Source: Erythrobacter sp. EC-HK427
Lineage (GTDB): Bacteria; Pseudomonadota; Alphaproteobacteria; Sphingomonadales; Sphingomonadaceae
Assembly: GCF_902498745.1 (NCBI RefSeq)
Contig: NZ_LR701479.1
Span: 934,292-998,291, forward strand
Reading direction: 5' to 3'
DNA: 64,000 nt
Position numbers and translations under genes: made by a program. This document shows, in pieces, positions 16,934-27,980 of this stretch. The notes beneath the pieces are model-generated. The model searched no databases. It saw only the letters and a program-made list of their open reading frames with translations, and had not been told where the DNA came from. Numbering within the stretch: position 1 is the stretch's first letter; each line of letters begins with the position of its first letter.

Positions 16934-19900
16934 ATGCCGAGCACGAGCACCAAGAGCGCTGCCTTTTCCGAATTGACCAAAGAGGAGCAGGGCTTTGCCA
17001 GCTCCCTGCGCGCACGGATCAGCACGTCGATCCTGCCCGGCGAAACTCCGCTCGAAGGCGAGCAGCTGGATGCCGCCACCGCGTTTGTGATCGAAGCGGC
17101 GCGCACGCGCGAGGATGGCAAGCCCGCGATCCTGATCCGCTCGGCCGCAGAAGGGCGGCGCTTTATGCGCATCGCCATTATCAACAAGGATATGCCGTTC
17201 CTGGTCGATTCGATCGGCGCGGCGATGGCTGCCCATGGCCTGCCGATCGATGTGCTCGTCCACCCGATCCTCCCCGTCCGCCGCAAGGATGGCGTGCTGT
17301 GCGAACTGCCTGAAGGCGATGGCACGGGCGAGCGCAAGGAAAGCTGGGTCTATCTCGAAACGCCGCGGCTTGACGCCAAGCAACGCCGCGCGCTGGAAGC
17401 GGAGCTCGAAGCCGCGCTGCTCGATGTGCGCGCTTGCGTGGCCGACTGGCCGCAAATGCGGCAGATGATGGAAGACGATGCGGATCGCCTGTCCGATGGC
17501 GAAGGCGCGGCGCTGCTGCGCTGGCTGGCCAGTGGCATGATGACGCAACTGGGCCACCTCACCCGCACCCGCGACGGCGAGACGCGCGATGTCATGGGCA
17601 TCTGCCGCCGCTCGACTCCCGATCTGCTGGCCGATGATGCGTTCGACAAGGCGTTCGCCTGGTTTGACGGCGAATTGCCGCGCCAGAATGGCAAGCCCGG
17701 CCGCAGCCCGCTGATCCTGAAAGCCAACCGCATCGCCAAGGTGCACCGCCGCGTGCCGCTCGACCTGTTTATCGTTCCGATCATGCAGAAGGGGCGGGTG
17801 GAAGCCCTGTCCGTCCATGCGGGCATCTGGACCAGTGCCGCGCTGGTTTCCCCGCCCGATAGCGTGCCAGTGCTGCGCCAGCAGCTCAAGGGGATCATGG
17901 AGCGGCTCGACTTCGAAGCGGGCAGCCATGATTACAAGGCGCTGGTGCACGCGCTCACCGCGCTGCCGCACGATCTTATCATCAGCTTCTCGGACGATGA
18001 TATCACCCGCGTCGCCACCTCGATGATGGGGCTGACCGACCGTCCGCGCCCGCGCGCGACGCTGGTCACCGCGCCGCTCGAACGGCATTTGTTCGGCTTC
18101 GTCTGGCTGCCGCGCGATATGCTCTCCACCACGGTGCGTTTGCAGGTGGAAGACCTGCTCGAAGCGCATACCGGCGCGCAAACGCTCGACTGGAGCCTGA
18201 TGGTCGAAGGCGGCAATCTGGCGCTGCTGCGCTATGTCATGGACTTCCGTGGGACCGATACCAGCGCCGACAGTGCAGCGGTGGACGCCGCGCTCGGCGC
18301 GATGCTGCGCGGCTGGACCGATGCCGTGGAAGAGGCGCTGGCCGCGCAGGAAGAACCAAGCCGCGCCGCCGCGCTTGCCATGCGCTATGCGGAGAGCTTC
18401 CCGCCCTTCTACCGCGCCACCTATGGAGCGCAGGAAGCGGCAACCGACATTCTGCGGCTGCGCAATCTTGCCGCCCATGCCGGTGAAGCGGGCCAGGGGC
18501 GCGATGCCCGGCTGTACCACTCGCCCGCCGATGAAGAAGGACGCCTGCGGCTCAAGATTTACCAGCATCATGGCGCGCTGCCGCTGTCCGATGCCGTTCC
18601 CGCGCTCGAAAACTTCGGCTTCCGCGTGTTGTCGGAAGTTCCCAGCGAGCTGGGCGGCGAGGATACCGGCACGATCCACGATTTCGTGCTCGGCCTGCCC
18701 GCCGGAATGGAAGTGGATGCGCTGCTCGAACGCGCGGACGTTATCGAAGCGGCGATATCGAGCGTGCTCAACGAACACGCCGAGGACGATGTTTTCAACC
18801 GCCTCGTCATCGCCTGCCGCCTGAATGCGCAGGAAGCCGACTGGCTGCGCGCCTTCTATCGCTATCTGCGCCAGTCGAACATTGCCTTTACGATCTATAC
18901 TGTGGTCGATGCATTGGCAGGCGCGCCCGATGTGACGCGCGGCCTAATCACGCTGCTGCGCACGCTGCACGATCCCGCGTTCAAGGGTGACCGCGACAAG
19001 GCTGTGGCAGAGGTCGAGGATGATATCCGCGCCGGGCTCGCGCAAGTGGGCGCGATCAATGACGACCGGCTGCTGCGCCGCTATTGGGCGACGATCCGCG
19101 CGGTGCTGCGCACCAATGCCTTCGCGCCGGCTGCCGCCGATGCGCTCGCGTTCAAACTGGATAGCGCGCAGGTGCCCGGCCTGCCCGCGCCCGTTCCATG
19201 GCGCGAGATTTTCGTCTATTCGCGCCGCGTCGAGGGCATCCACTTGCGCGCCGGGCCGGTGGCGCGCGGAGGGCTGCGCTGGTCTGACCGGCGCGACGAT
19301 TTCCGCACCGAAATCCTCGGCCTGATGAAAGCGCAGAAGGTGAAGAACGCCGTGATCGTGCCGACCGGCGCGAAAGGCGGCTTCTATCCCAAGCGCCTGC
19401 CCAATCCGGCGGTGGACCGCGATGCGTGGTTTGCCGAGGGCAAGGAAAGCTACAAGCTGTTTATCCGCACGCTGCTTTCGATCACCGACAATATCGTCGA
19501 GGACAAGGTGGTGCATCCCGAAAGCGTCGTGATCCATGACGGGGAAGACCCGTATTTCGTGGTCGCGGCGGACAAGGGCACGGCGACCTTCTCCGACACC
19601 GCCAATGCCATCGCGCTGGAGCGGGATTTCTGGCTGGGCGATGCGTTCGCCAGCGGCGGCTCCAACGGATACGACCACAAGGCGATGGGCATCACCGCGC
19701 GCGGTGCGTGGGTGTGCGTGCAGCGGCACTTCCTCGAAATGGGCGTCGATGTGCAGACCGATCCGGTGCGCGTGGTCGGCTGCGGGGATATGTCGGGCGA
19801 CGTGTTCGGCAACGGGATGCTGCTGTCGCAAGCGATCAAGCTGGTCGCCGCGTTCGACCACCGGCATATCTTCATCGATCCCGACCCCGACCCCGCAGCC

Positions 19901-21676
19901 AGCTGGAAAGAGCGCAAGCGCCTGTTCGAAATGGAGCGGTCAAGCTGGGCGGACTATTCGGAAAAGCTGCTCTCCACGGGCGGCGCGATCATTCCGCGCA
20001 GCAGCAAGCGCATTGAATTGTCGGCGCAAGCGATGGAGGCCTTGGGCATCCATGACAGCGATTTGAAGGACGGCGCGCTCGATCCTGACACGCTGATCGC
20101 GCTGATCCTCAAAAGCGATGCCGACCTCATCTGGTTCGGCGGCATAGGCACCTATATCAAGGCGAGCCACGAGAGTAGCGCCGATGTCGGCGATCCGGCG
20201 AATGACGCCTTGCGGGTGAATGCCGAGGAGCTGCGTGCCAAGGTGATCGGCGAAGGCGCCAATCTGGGCGTGACGCAAGCGGGCCGCGTGGAATTTTCGC
20301 TCGGCGGCGGGCGCGTGAACACCGATTTCATCGACAATTCGGCGGGTGTCGATTGCTCGGATAACGAGGTCAATATCAAGATCGCGCTCACCGCGGCGCG
20401 CCGCGCCGGGCGCTTGTCCGAAGAGCGCCGCAACGCGCTGCTCGCCGATATGACCGACGAGGTTGCCGAGCTGGTATTGGAAGACAATCGCTTGCAGGCG
20501 CTGGCCCTGTCGATTGCCGAGCAGGGCGGCTGCCGCACGGTCAGCGCGCAGGCGCGGCTCATCGAAATGCTCGAAGACCTGGCCGGGCTCAACCGCGCCA
20601 ATGAAGGGCTGGGCAATAGCGAGGCACTGGCGCGCCGCGCTGGTGAAGGGCAGGGCCTGACCCGCCCCGAACTGGCGGTGCTGCTGTCCTATTCCAAGCT
20701 GACCTTGCAGGAAGCGGTGGAAGGCAGCGCGCTGGCTGACGATGAGACCGCCAATGCGCTGGTGCTGGGCGATTTCCCGCCGCAATTGCAAGAACAATTC
20801 GCCGGGCAATTGCTCGACCACCGGCTGCGCAAGGAAATTGTCGGCACCGTGGTGGCGAACCAGATCGTCAACCGCATGGGAATGCTGCATCCCTTCGAAC
20901 TGGCCGAAGAAGAAGGCGCGGGGCTTGCCGCCATCGCCGCCGGCTTTGTCGCGGCCAGCCGCCTGATCGGCATGGACGAGATCTGGCACACGCTCGATAC
21001 CGAGGCGATGCCCGAAACCGCGCGGCTGATGCTGTTCGATCAGGCGGCGCTGGCGCTGCGCGCGCATATCGCCGATTTGCTGCGCGCCTGTAATGCGGGG
21101 TTTGCGCCATCCACTCTGATTGCCGAGATCGGCGAGATGGTCAGCACGCTCAACGGGCAGGCCGAAACCCTGCTGGGCGATGAAGCGCGCGCCCATGTCG
21201 ATGCGCTTGCGGCCAGCATGGTGGAAAAGGGTGCAAGCGGAGAACACGCGCAGATGGTCGCCCGCCTGTTCGCCTTTGACGGGGCCATCGGCCTGTCGCG
21301 GCTGGCAGCCGATACCGGGCTCGCCCCGCTCGATCTGGCGCACGCCTTTATTGATCTCGGCGCGCAGCTGGGCATCGACTGGGCACAGTCGCGCGCTGCG
21401 GTGATGAGCCCGACCGATCCGTGGGAGCGCTTGCTCGTTTCCGGCCTTGCGCGCGATTTCCAGCAGATGCGATTCGATTTCCTGCGCGGCCTTGCCCGCA
21501 AGCGTGGCAAAAATTCCGGTGACCCGCAGGCGCTGATTGCCGAGTGGACGCAAGCCAATGAAAACGCGATTGCGCATTTCCGGCGGATGATCACGCGGGC
21601 GAAGGCAGCAACCCCGGTTGCTCCCGCCATGCTCGCGCAGATCGCCAGCCAGGCGCGCAATTTGTTACAGGGTTAA
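16934..21676 (+). CDS. gdhB: Large NAD-specific glutamate dehydrogenase (GDH-180 class)
   Basis: 1580 residues, matching the giant class that deaminates glutamate to 2-oxoglutarate with NAD. The N-terminal half contains ACT-like and regulatory regions ([30 protein letters not shown]). The catalytic core runs from about residue 770 ([34 protein letters not shown] with the catalytic lysine, [17 protein letters not shown]). The C-terminal helical region follows ([15 protein letters not shown]). The start at 16934 follows an AGGAGAGACGAGG stretch. It is a single gene; repeated motifs lie about 115 bp upstream. Family size and order of motifs leave little doubt. Confidence 0.94.
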   Translation: MPSTSTKSAAFSELTKEEQGFASSLRARISTSILPGETPLEGEQLDAATAFVIEAARTREDGKPAILIRSAAEGRRFMRIAIINKDMPFLVDSIGAAMAAHGLPIDVLVHPILPVRRKDGVLCELPEGDGTGERKESWVYLETPRLDAKQRRALEAELEAALLDVRACVADWPQMRQMMEDDADRLSDGEGAALLRWLASGMMTQLGHLTRTRDGETRDVMGICRRSTPDLLADDAFDKAFAWFDGELPRQNGKPGRSPLILKANRIAKVHRRVPLDLFIVPIMQKGRVEALSVHAGIWTSAALVSPPDSVPVLRQQLKGIMERLDFEAGSHDYKALVHALTALPHDLIISFSDDDITRVATSMMGLTDRPRPRATLVTAPLERHLFGFVWLPRDMLSTTVRLQVEDLLEAHTGAQTLDWSLMVEGGNLALLRYVMDFRGTDTSADSAAVDAALGAMLRGWTDAVEEALAAQEEPSRAAALAMRYAESFPPFYRATYGAQEAATDILRLRNLAAHAGEAGQGRDARLYHSPADEEGRLRLKIYQHHGALPLSDAVPALENFGFRVLSEVPSELGGEDTGTIHDFVLGLPAGMEVDALLERADVIEAAISSVLNEHAEDDVFNRLVIACRLNAQEADWLRAFYRYLRQSNIAFTIYTVVDALAGAPDVTRGLITLLRTLHDPAFKGDRDKAVAEVEDDIRAGLAQVGAINDDRLLRRYWATIRAVLRTNAFAPAAADALAFKLDSAQVPGLPAPVPWREIFVYSRRVEGIHLRAGPVARGGLRWSDRRDDFRTEILGLMKAQKVKNAVIVPTGAKGGFYPKRLPNPAVDRDAWFAEGKESYKLFIRTLLSITDNIVEDKVVHPESVVIHDGEDPYFVVAADKGTATFSDTANAIALERDFWLGDAFASGGSNGYDHKAMGITARGAWVCVQRHFLEMGVDVQTDPVRVVGCGDMSGDVFGNGMLLSQAIKLVAAFDHRHIFIDPDPDPAASWKERKRLFEMERSSWADYSEKLLSTGGAIIPRSSKRIELSAQAMEALGIHDSDLKDGALDPDTLIALILKSDADLIWFGGIGTYIKASHESSADVGDPANDALRVNAEELRAKVIGEGANLGVTQAGRVEFSLGGGRVNTDFIDNSAGVDCSDNEVNIKIALTAARRAGRLSEERRNALLADMTDEVAELVLEDNRLQALALSIAEQGGCRTVSAQARLIEMLEDLAGLNRANEGLGNSEALARRAGEGQGLTRPELAVLLSYSKLTLQEAVEGSALADDETANALVLGDFPPQLQEQFAGQLLDHRLRKEIVGTVVANQIVNRMGMLHPFELAEEEGAGLAAIAAGFVAASRLIGMDEIWHTLDTEAMPETARLMLFDQAALALRAHIADLLRACNAGFAPSTLIAEIGEMVSTLNGQAETLLGDEARAHVDALAASMVEKGASGEHAQMVARLFAFDGAIGLSRLAADTGLAPLDLAHAFIDLGAQLGIDWAQSRAAVMSPTDPWERLLVSGLARDFQQMRFDFLRGLARKRGKNSGDPQALIAEWTQANENAIAHFRRMITRAKAATPVAPAMLAQIASQARNLLQG

Positions 21677-21731
21677 CGCGACGCCGCCTCTCGGCTTGAC
21701 CGCGCCGCCGATTTTGCCCACTCACCGCGCC

Positions 21732-22955
21732 ATGAACCAGTTCGATGTTGTGATTGTCGGCACCGGGCATGGCGGCGCGCAAGCCGCGATTGCCTTGCGC
21801 CAGAACGGTTTTGCGGGAACGATCGGCATGATCGGCCGCGACCGCGAACCGCCTTATGAACGCCCGCCGCTCTCCAAGGAGTATCTGGCGGGTGACAAGC
21901 CGTTCGAACGCCTGCTGATCCGCCCCGAAGCCTTCTGGGGGGAAAAGGCGATCACGCTGATACTCGGTCAATCGGTGACGAAGATTGATCCCGAAGCGAA
22001 GGAAGTCATCCTCGGATCGGGCGACCGCATCGGTTACGGACGGTTGATCTGGGCTGCGGGCGGCGATGCGCGGCGGCTGTCATGCCCCGGCGGCCATCTC
22101 GATGGCGTGCACGCGGTGCGCGACAAGCGCGATGTGGATGCCTTGTTGGCCGATCTGGCCGACGGCGCGCAGCATTTCGTGGTGATCGGCGGCGGCTATA
22201 TCGGGCTGGAGGCCGCAGCGGTGCTGCGCAAGCTCGGCCGCAAGGTCACGCTGGTGGAAGCGCAAGACCGCGTGTTGAACCGCGTCGCGGGCGAGGAACT
22301 GTCACGCTTCTATCAGGACGAACACACAAGGCAGGGCATCGAACTGCGGCTGGGCGTCGGCGTCGAACGGCTGACGGGCGCGACCCGTGTCGAAAGCGTG
22401 GTGCTGGCCAATGGCGAGGCGATTGCGTGTGACGGCGTGGTGGTGGGCATCGGCATCGTTCCGGCGGTCGGCCCGCTGATCGCGGCGGGCGCGGCGGGCG
22501 CCAACGGGGTTGATGTCAGCGAGCTCTGCCACACCAGCCTGCCGCACATCTACGCTATCGGCGATTGCGCGGCGCACGCCAATGTCTGGGCGGACGGCGC
22601 GGTCATCCGGCTCGAAAGCGTGCAAAACGCGCATGATATGGCGACCACCGCGGCGAAGGCGATTTGCGGCGAGAAGCAGCCCTACGCCGCCTTCCCGTGG
22701 TTCTGGTCGAACCAGTATGATCTGAAGTTGCAGACCGCCGGGCTCAGCATGGGGCATGATCAGGCGGTGCTGCGCGGCGACCCGGCGAGCCGCAGCTTTT
22801 CGGTGCTGTATATGAAGGATGGGCGGGTGATTGCGGTGGACGCGGTCAACTCGACGCGCTGCTATGTACAGGGCCGCAAGCTGATAGAAGCGCGGGTGGA
22901 AGTCGATCCCGCCGATCTGGCGAACCCTGACGTGGTGCTCAAGGATTTGCGCTGA
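21732..22955 (+). CDS. Ferredoxin/rubredoxin reductase-like FAD oxidoreductase
   Basis: 407 residues. Two Rossmann motifs: FAD-binding [14 protein letters not shown] at the N-terminus and NAD-binding [13 protein letters not shown] at about residue 155, plus the second FAD motif YAIGDCA at about 275. The reductase-like C-terminal domain ([15 protein letters not shown]) is typical of NADH-ferredoxin reductases that serve cytochrome P450 or ring-hydroxylating oxygenases. No oxygenase or ferredoxin gene is close, so the electron acceptor is unknown. The start at 21732 fits the FAD motif; the extra upstream frame overlaps the end of gdhB. Confidence 0.9.
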   Translation: MNQFDVVIVGTGHGGAQAAIALRQNGFAGTIGMIGRDREPPYERPPLSKEYLAGDKPFERLLIRPEAFWGEKAITLILGQSVTKIDPEAKEVILGSGDRIGYGRLIWAAGGDARRLSCPGGHLDGVHAVRDKRDVDALLADLADGAQHFVVIGGGYIGLEAAAVLRKLGRKVTLVEAQDRVLNRVAGEELSRFYQDEHTRQGIELRLGVGVERLTGATRVESVVLANGEAIACDGVVVGIGIVPAVGPLIAAGAAGANGVDVSELCHTSLPHIYAIGDCAAHANVWADGAVIRLESVQNAHDMATTAAKAICGEKQPYAAFPWFWSNQYDLKLQTAGLSMGHDQAVLRGDPASRSFSVLYMKDGRVIAVDAVNSTRCYVQGRKLIEARVEVDPADLANPDVVLKDLR

Positions 22956-22964
22956 GCTGAGGAG

Positions 22965-23099
22965 CCCCCTCCTTTTCAAAGGAGGGGGTTGGGGGTGGTT
23001 GCGCGGTCGCACGACCGCGCTGGTGCTGCAAGCACCACCCCGCTGCGACTAGGCAGGCAAGCTGCCAAGTCTCACTGCCCCTCCTCTGAAGAGGAGGGG
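22965..23099. repeat. Multi-hairpin intergenic repeat (palindromic, REP-like)
   Basis: Five adjacent palindromes fill 135 bp: 22965-22988 (arms CCCCCTCCTTT and its complement), 23001-23020 (GCGCGGTCG arms), 23022-23036 (GGTGCT arms), 23052-23066 (GGCAG arms) and 23078-23099 (CCCCTCCTC arms). GGGGTGGT at 22992-22999 can also pair with ACCACCCC at 23034-23041 to enclose the inner hairpins. This compact, self-complementary layout between convergent genes matches mobile palindromic repeats. Its right end overlaps the last codons of queG. No second copy was found in this window. Confidence 0.7.
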
Positions 23100-24145
23100 A
23101 GTTTTCCTAAAGCCCACCGCGCCGCCTCCGCCACCACTTCATCCGCATCCTGCGTCAGCGCAGCGACCTGCTCTGTTAACGCCGCATTCCCGCTATTGCC
23201 CGCCGCGATCAGGCAATTGCGCACGAAACGGTTGCGACCGATCCGCTTGATTGGCGAGCCGGAGAATTTCGCGCGAAAGCCCGCATCCTCCAACGCCAGC
23301 AATTCATCGAGACGCGGCGCGACCAGATCCTCGCGCGGGGCGAAGGCGCGGTTGCGGGCAGCGCTGTCGGCAAATTTGTTCCATGGACACACGGCAAGGC
23401 AATCGTCGCAGCCATAGATGCGGTTGCCAATGGCTTCGCGGAATTCCTCGGGGATCGGCCCCTTGTGCTCGATCGTGAGGTAGGAAATGCACCGCCGCGC
23501 GTCTAACCGGTAGGTTTGCGGGAAAGCATCGGTCGGGCAGGCGGTCTGGCACGCGGTGCACGAGCCACAGCGGTCTTCATGGGGCGCATCCGGTGCCAGT
23601 TCCAACGTGGTGTAAATCGCGCCGAGAAATAGCCAGTTGCCGTGTTCACGGCTAACCATATTGGTGTGCTTGCCCTGCCAGCCGAGCCCCGCCGCCTCGC
23701 CCAGCGGCTTTTCCATCACCGGCGCGGTATCGACGAAGACCTTGAGCTGCGCTGCCGGTTCCTGCTCGCAGAGCCAGCGGGCGAGCGCCTTCAGCGCCTT
23801 TTTCACCGTGTCGTGATAATCGCGCCCTTGGGCATAGACCGAAATGCGCGCCCGCTCGGCATCGCCTTCCAGCGCCAGCGGATCGGTATCGGGCGCATAG
23901 CTCATGCCGAGCGCGATCACGCTTTTCGCCTCCGGCCACATCGATTGCGGGCCCTGGCGCACCTCGGCGCGGTCTTCCATCCAGCCCATGTTGCCATGAA
24001 AGCCCGCCGCCAGCCATTCATGCAGCCGCTGCGCGCGCAGCGGATCGTCTGCTGCAGGCGCGATGCCCACCGCCACAAAGCCCAGCTCGCGCGCTTTGGC
24101 GCGCAGGCGTTCCTCAAGCGACAGCGTAACCGGTGTGTTAACCAT
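23072..24145 (-). CDS. queG: Epoxyqueuosine reductase
   Basis: 357 residues. It reduces epoxyqueuosine to queuosine in tRNA, using cobalamin and two [4Fe-4S] clusters. The ferredoxin-like cysteines are visible in [16 protein letters not shown] and [13 protein letters not shown], and WQGKHTN and EHGNWLFLG are family segments. A HEAT-like C-terminus follows. The last residues (LPSSSEEGQ) are encoded by the palindromic repeat at 22965-23099, which has evidently replaced the original 3' end. The start at 24145 gives a normal N-terminus. Confidence 0.93.
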   Translation of the reverse strand: MVNTPVTLSLEERLRAKARELGFVAVGIAPAADDPLRAQRLHEWLAAGFHGNMGWMEDRAEVRQGPQSMWPEAKSVIALGMSYAPDTDPLALEGDAERARISVYAQGRDYHDTVKKALKALARWLCEQEPAAQLKVFVDTAPVMEKPLGEAAGLGWQGKHTNMVSREHGNWLFLGAIYTTLELAPDAPHEDRCGSCTACQTACPTDAFPQTYRLDARRCISYLTIEHKGPIPEEFREAIGNRIYGCDDCLAVCPWNKFADSAARNRAFAPREDLVAPRLDELLALEDAGFRAKFSGSPIKRIGRNRFVRNCLIAAGNSGNAALTEQVAALTQDADEVVAEAARWALGKLPSSSEEGQ

Positions 24146-24190
24146 AATGGGAGGGCGTCCCGTTCATTCCTCCCCTGTAGCGGGCAGAGC

Positions 24191-25174
24191 ATGGATATGG
24201 CGACCTCTATTACACCCGAACGCGAAATCACCGATCCCCGTCCGCTCGCCATCGAGGCGCGCGGTCTGGTGAAGCGTTTCGATACGACGCTGGCCGTAGA
24301 CGGGGTGGATATCGCCATTCCCGAAGGCGCGATTTACGGCATTCTCGGCCCCAATGGCGCGGGCAAAACCACGACCTTGCGGATGCTGCTGGGCATTATC
24401 GATCCCGATGCCGGATACCGCCGCGTGCTGGGCGCGGAAAACCCGCAGAATGTCGCCCGCCGCATCGGTTATCTGCCCGAAGAGCGCGGCCTGTATCCGG
24501 CGATGAAATGCTTTGAAGCGATTGCCTTTATGGGCGCGCTGCGCGGTGTACCGCTGGATACAGGGCGCAAACGCGGCAAGGAATTGCTGGAGCAGCACGG
24601 CCTCGGCCACGCGATCGACAAGCAGATCCGCCAGCTTTCCAAAGGCATGGCGCAGACCGTGCAATTGCTCGGCACTCTGGTGCATGAGCCCAAGCTGGTG
24701 GTGTTCGACGAGCCGTTCAGCGGTTTGGACGCGATCAACCAGGGCAAATTGGAAGTGCTGATCCGCGGCCTTGCGGACAAGGGCACGACGGTGATCTTCT
24801 CCACCCACGTGATCGCCCATGCCGAACGGCTGTGCGAAGGGATTGCGATTATCGCGGGCGGCAAGGTCCCCTTCACCGGCCGGGTGGACGAAGCGCGCGA
24901 CCGGATTCCGGCGCAGGTGCGGCTGGAAACGCGCAATGCCGAAGGGCCATGGCGCGCGGCGCTGCCCGCCGACACCCGCCGCGTGGGCGATTTCTGGTAT
25001 TTCCCGCTGCCCGAGAGCGGGGTCGAACCACTCTTGAAGGCACTGATCGAAGGCGATGCGGGCATCCAGTCGCTTTCCATCGAGCGCGCCGGACTGCACG
25101 ATGCTTTCGTCGCCATCGCCGGTGAGGCGGCGGCAGCCGATATGATTACCAACGCCGCAGGAGAACCGGCATGA
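24191..25174 (+). CDS. ABC transporter ATP-binding protein, NatA-like
   Basis: 327 residues. Walker A GPNGAGKTT is followed by an unusual signature region RQLSKGMAQTVQLL and Walker B KLVVFDEPFSGLD, then the switch histidine in FSTHVIAHAE. The C-terminal extra domain of about 80 residues resembles the DUF4162 segment of NatA-type exporters. It pairs with the permease downstream (4-nt overlap) to form an exporter, possibly for sodium or a lipophilic compound; the substrate is not known. An alternative ATG six bases later is possible. Confidence 0.92.
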   Translation: MDMATSITPEREITDPRPLAIEARGLVKRFDTTLAVDGVDIAIPEGAIYGILGPNGAGKTTTLRMLLGIIDPDAGYRRVLGAENPQNVARRIGYLPEERGLYPAMKCFEAIAFMGALRGVPLDTGRKRGKELLEQHGLGHAIDKQIRQLSKGMAQTVQLLGTLVHEPKLVVFDEPFSGLDAINQGKLEVLIRGLADKGTTVIFSTHVIAHAERLCEGIAIIAGGKVPFTGRVDEARDRIPAQVRLETRNAEGPWRAALPADTRRVGDFWYFPLPESGVEPLLKALIEGDAGIQSLSIERAGLHDAFVAIAGEAAAADMITNAAGEPA

Positions 25175-26436
25175 GCCAGACCGCCATCAGCGAAGGCGGC
25201 CGCCTGCCGATGTGGCGCGCCGCATGGGTTGTTGCCCGCCGCGATTTCTCCGCCATCCTGTTCAGCCGCAGCTTCATTTTCTTCCTGCTGGGGCCGCTGT
25301 TCCCGGTCATCGTGATGGGGCTGGCAGGCGGCGTCGGCGCGCAGGTGCAGTCCGAAGCGGCGGTGGCCGATATCGGCATTGCGATGGAAGCAAAGGATGT
25401 TGACGCCATGCTCGCCGCGCGCGGGGCGCTGGCAGAGCAAATGCCGGGCGTCGTCCCGCCCATGGTCGAACTTGAGCGGTTGCGCCCCGGCGAAGCCTAT
25501 GATGCGCGTGCCGTGCTCGAACGCGCCGAGGGCAGTCTGGCCGCCGTGGTCACCGGCACGCTCGACGCGCCGGTGCTCACCGCAACCGAGGAACGCGCCG
25601 CGCGCTGGCAAGGCGTTGTCGGACTGGTCGCCGGAAATGCGCAGGCGGGCAGCGTTCCCGCACCGGCATCGGTCGAAACGGCGATTGTCGGCACCAGCGG
25701 CGCGGCAGAGACCTCGGGCCGCTTGCGCACCGCGCAGATCGGGCAAGTGCTGCTGTTCCTCCTTATTATGCTGCTCGCCAGTATGGTGCTGTCCAATCTG
25801 GTAGAGGAAAAGGGCAACAAGATCATCGAAGTGCTCGCCGCCGCGATCCCGATGGACGCTTTGTTCATGGGCAAATTGTTTGCCATGCTTGGCGTCTCGG
25901 TGGTTGGCATTGCGGTGTGGGGAACCTGCGGCGCGGCCATCCTGTTTGCAGGCGGCCAATCCCTTTCCGATTACGCCAATCCGGGCGTCGGCTGGCCGAT
26001 GTTCTTCCTGCTCTTCCCGCTCTATTTCGCCATGGGCTATTTGCTGCTGGGGAGCATCTTCCTCGCTGTCGGCTCGCTCGCCAGCACGGTGCGCGAAGTG
26101 CAGACGCTGTCCATGCCCGCCACGATGTTCCAGATCCTCGTGTTCTTTTTTGCCAGCCTTGCAGTAACCGACCGGGGCGGTCTGATCGAATATGGAGCCA
26201 TGGCATTCCCGCTAAGCTCGCCTTTTGCCATGGTGGCGCGGGCGGCTGTGGAGGAATCGCTGTGGCCGCATCTGCTGGCCTTGGGCTGGCAAGGCTTGTG
26301 GGTGTTCATTTTCGTCAAGCTCGGCGCGAACCTTTTCCGTCGCCGCGTGATGAAATCGGGCCCGCGCCAATCGCGGCGCAGGTTCGGCCTCGGCTTTCCG
26401 GCGCGGGCGCAGGCGGTGGCCAAAGAGGCAGGCTGA
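25171..26436 (+). CDS. ABC-2 type permease, NatB-like
   Basis: 421 residues. One N-terminal membrane segment (SFIFFLLGPLFPVIVMGLAG), a long periplasmic domain of about 140 residues, then five membrane segments, matching the NatB/ABC2_membrane_3 layout. AGGAGA precedes the ATG, which overlaps the ATPase stop as ATGA, so the two halves are made together. It forms the transmembrane part of the exporter. The basic C-terminal tail (RRRFGLGFPARAQ) is probably cytoplasmic. Confidence 0.9.
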   Translation: MSQTAISEGGRLPMWRAAWVVARRDFSAILFSRSFIFFLLGPLFPVIVMGLAGGVGAQVQSEAAVADIGIAMEAKDVDAMLAARGALAEQMPGVVPPMVELERLRPGEAYDARAVLERAEGSLAAVVTGTLDAPVLTATEERAARWQGVVGLVAGNAQAGSVPAPASVETAIVGTSGAAETSGRLRTAQIGQVLLFLLIMLLASMVLSNLVEEKGNKIIEVLAAAIPMDALFMGKLFAMLGVSVVGIAVWGTCGAAILFAGGQSLSDYANPGVGWPMFFLLFPLYFAMGYLLLGSIFLAVGSLASTVREVQTLSMPATMFQILVFFFASLAVTDRGGLIEYGAMAFPLSSPFAMVARAAVEESLWPHLLALGWQGLWVFIFVKLGANLFRRRVMKSGPRQSRRRFGLGFPARAQAVAKEAG

Positions 26437-26499
26437 CAGCGACACGCTTCTGCGGGCACTGTCAGGAACAGTTCAATTCTGACGCCGTAGAGGTGACGT

Positions 26500-26997
26500 A
26501 TGGGCAAAACCGAGATCAACCGCCGCAAGCTGCTCGTCTGGCTGGGCGCAGGCGCATCGCTTCCCGTGCTGGGCGCGTGCGGCAGCGAAGTGCGCGCGCA
26601 GGAACGCTTCCGCGTGAACTACAGCGAAGAGGAATGGCGCCGCCGCCTGACCGCCGAGGAATTCCGCATCCTGCGCCGTGCAGGGACGGAACGCGCGTTC
26701 AGCTCGCCGCTCGACCGCGAGGGCCGTCGCGGCACCTTTGTTTGCGCTGGGTGCAGCAACCGGCTGTATTCGAGCGCGCACAAATTCGACAGCGGCACCG
26801 GCTGGCCCAGCTTCTGGCAGCCGATTGAAAGCGGCGCAGTGGGCTATTCGACCGATTACCACCTCGGCTATGCCCGGCGCGAGATCCATTGCGCCGATTG
26901 CGGCGGACATCTGGGGCACCGCTTTGATGATGGCCCGCGCCCGACCGGGCACCGGCACTGCATCAACGGCGTGGCAATGGATTTCCGCCCGGCCTGA
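26500..26997 (+). CDS. msrB: Exported peptide-methionine (R)-S-oxide reductase
   Basis: 165 residues. The N-terminus carries a twin-arginine-like signal with a lipobox (NRRKLLVWLG, then LPVLGAC with Cys27), so it is probably a Tat-exported lipoprotein. The MsrB domain follows: zinc cysteines C82/C85 (CAGC) and C131/C134 (CADC), and catalytic C154 in GHRHCINGVAM. It should repair oxidised methionine in envelope proteins. GAGG lies 6 nt before the ATG. The partner MsrA at 37.9-38.6 kb is also exported. Confidence 0.92.
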   Translation: MGKTEINRRKLLVWLGAGASLPVLGACGSEVRAQERFRVNYSEEEWRRRLTAEEFRILRRAGTERAFSSPLDREGRRGTFVCAGCSNRLYSSAHKFDSGTGWPSFWQPIESGAVGYSTDYHLGYARREIHCADCGGHLGHRFDDGPRPTGHRHCINGVAMDFRPA

Positions 26998-27003
26998 GCC
27001 AGC

Positions 27004-27633
27004 TCACCCGCCATCTTGCAAACGGCAGGCGATGCGGGCGAGTTCGTCCAGCTGGAGCGTTTCTTCGAACACCAGCCCCATCATCCCGTCGCGCCGCCAG
27101 CGCACTTTGGCAAAAACATCGCGCATCCCGTCAACCAACAGCTTCACCTGCTGGTCGATGGCGAGATGGCGGTTGCAGGCGATTTTTGCCCCTTGCTGGC
27201 TGATATCCCGCAATTCGGCATAATCGGGTTTACCCATTATCTCGATCTGCGCGGGCGCCGACAGATTGAGCCGCACCGGGCGTTTGGCAAAGTCGCTGGG
27301 ACATTCGATGATCCGGGAGATGCTGGCGGGGCCACAAAAACGAAAGCCCGCGCGCTCCGCATCCTGCCACACCAGTTCCAGGCGGTGGCGATCACCATTC
27401 TGCATTTCGATCACAGTATCGTGATGGGCGGGCAGGGGGTGGAAAATCCGCACCGAAACGCCCGTTTCGGAGGCATCGCGCATGATACACAGATATTCGC
27501 AGCCGCCGATCAGCAACTTCGCCGAGCGGATAAGCAGCGTATAGCGCCGCGCGCTGCGCCCTTCGATACCCTGCGCCGCCGCCGGAGCACCGGGCGCTTG
27601 CGAAGAGATTCTTGCTGGGAGCACGTCGGCCAT
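27004..27633 (-). CDS. Tandem PilZ-like domain protein
   Basis: 209 residues, soluble. The first domain has RRYTL and, about 30 residues later, the DASETGVSV segment, matching the PilZ RxxxR and DxSxxG pattern. The second has RPVRLNLSA and DISQQGAKIAC. PilZ domains bind cyclic di-GMP and control motility or polysaccharide production. Whether both sites bind is not clear, because the arginine spacing is imperfect. GGGGAA precedes the start codon. No cyclic di-GMP enzyme is adjacent. Confidence 0.7.
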   Translation of the reverse strand: MADVLPARISSQAPGAPAAAQGIEGRSARRYTLLIRSAKLLIGGCEYLCIMRDASETGVSVRIFHPLPAHHDTVIEMQNGDRHRLELVWQDAERAGFRFCGPASISRIIECPSDFAKRPVRLNLSAPAQIEIMGKPDYAELRDISQQGAKIACNRHLAIDQQVKLLVDGMRDVFAKVRWRRDGMMGLVFEETLQLDELARIACRLQDGG

Positions 27634-27843
27634 CTTCTTCCCCGGAGATTGCGTTGGATCGGGGATGTAGCCGGATTATCCTTTGCGGATCCGTGGCGCG
27701 GCCCTACGCAATTGCCGCAGACGAAGGTTTCGGCTGTCTTTACGGGCTGCTGCGCGCAAGGGACAAGATGGAAGGGTGCCCTTCGCTCACGCTCGGGAGC
27801 TTTGACGCAAAACCATCCCCCGATGGTTTTCTCCAGTCAAAAC

Positions 27844-27930
27844 TGGTGCGGGCGGTGGGACTCGAACCCACACGTCTCAAAAGGACAGGGGATTTTAAGT
27901 CCCCGGCGTCTACCATTCCGCCACGCCCGC
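27844..27930 (-). tRNA. tRNA-Leu (anticodon UAA)
   Basis: Reading on the minus strand, the acceptor arms GCGGGCG and CGCCCGC pair. The anticodon stem GGGGA/TCCCC encloses loop CTTAAAA with anticodon TAA. A long variable arm follows, as in class II tRNA-Leu, then GGTTCGAGTCC (T arm). The 3' CCA is encoded (27844-27846). It reads UUA codons. Confidence 0.96.
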
Positions 27931-27980
27931 GTAATTTCATTCGCGTCGACTAGCGCGGGTGGGGCCGGGTGGCCAGCCTG

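Noticed and set aside
16529-18778. A 749-codon minus-strand frame across the hydrolase and glutamate dehydrogenase genes
   Set aside because: It lies antisense to two clearly real genes and its product has no recognisable domain.
19940-21577. A 545-codon minus-strand frame
   Set aside because: Antisense to the C-terminal half of the glutamate dehydrogenase.
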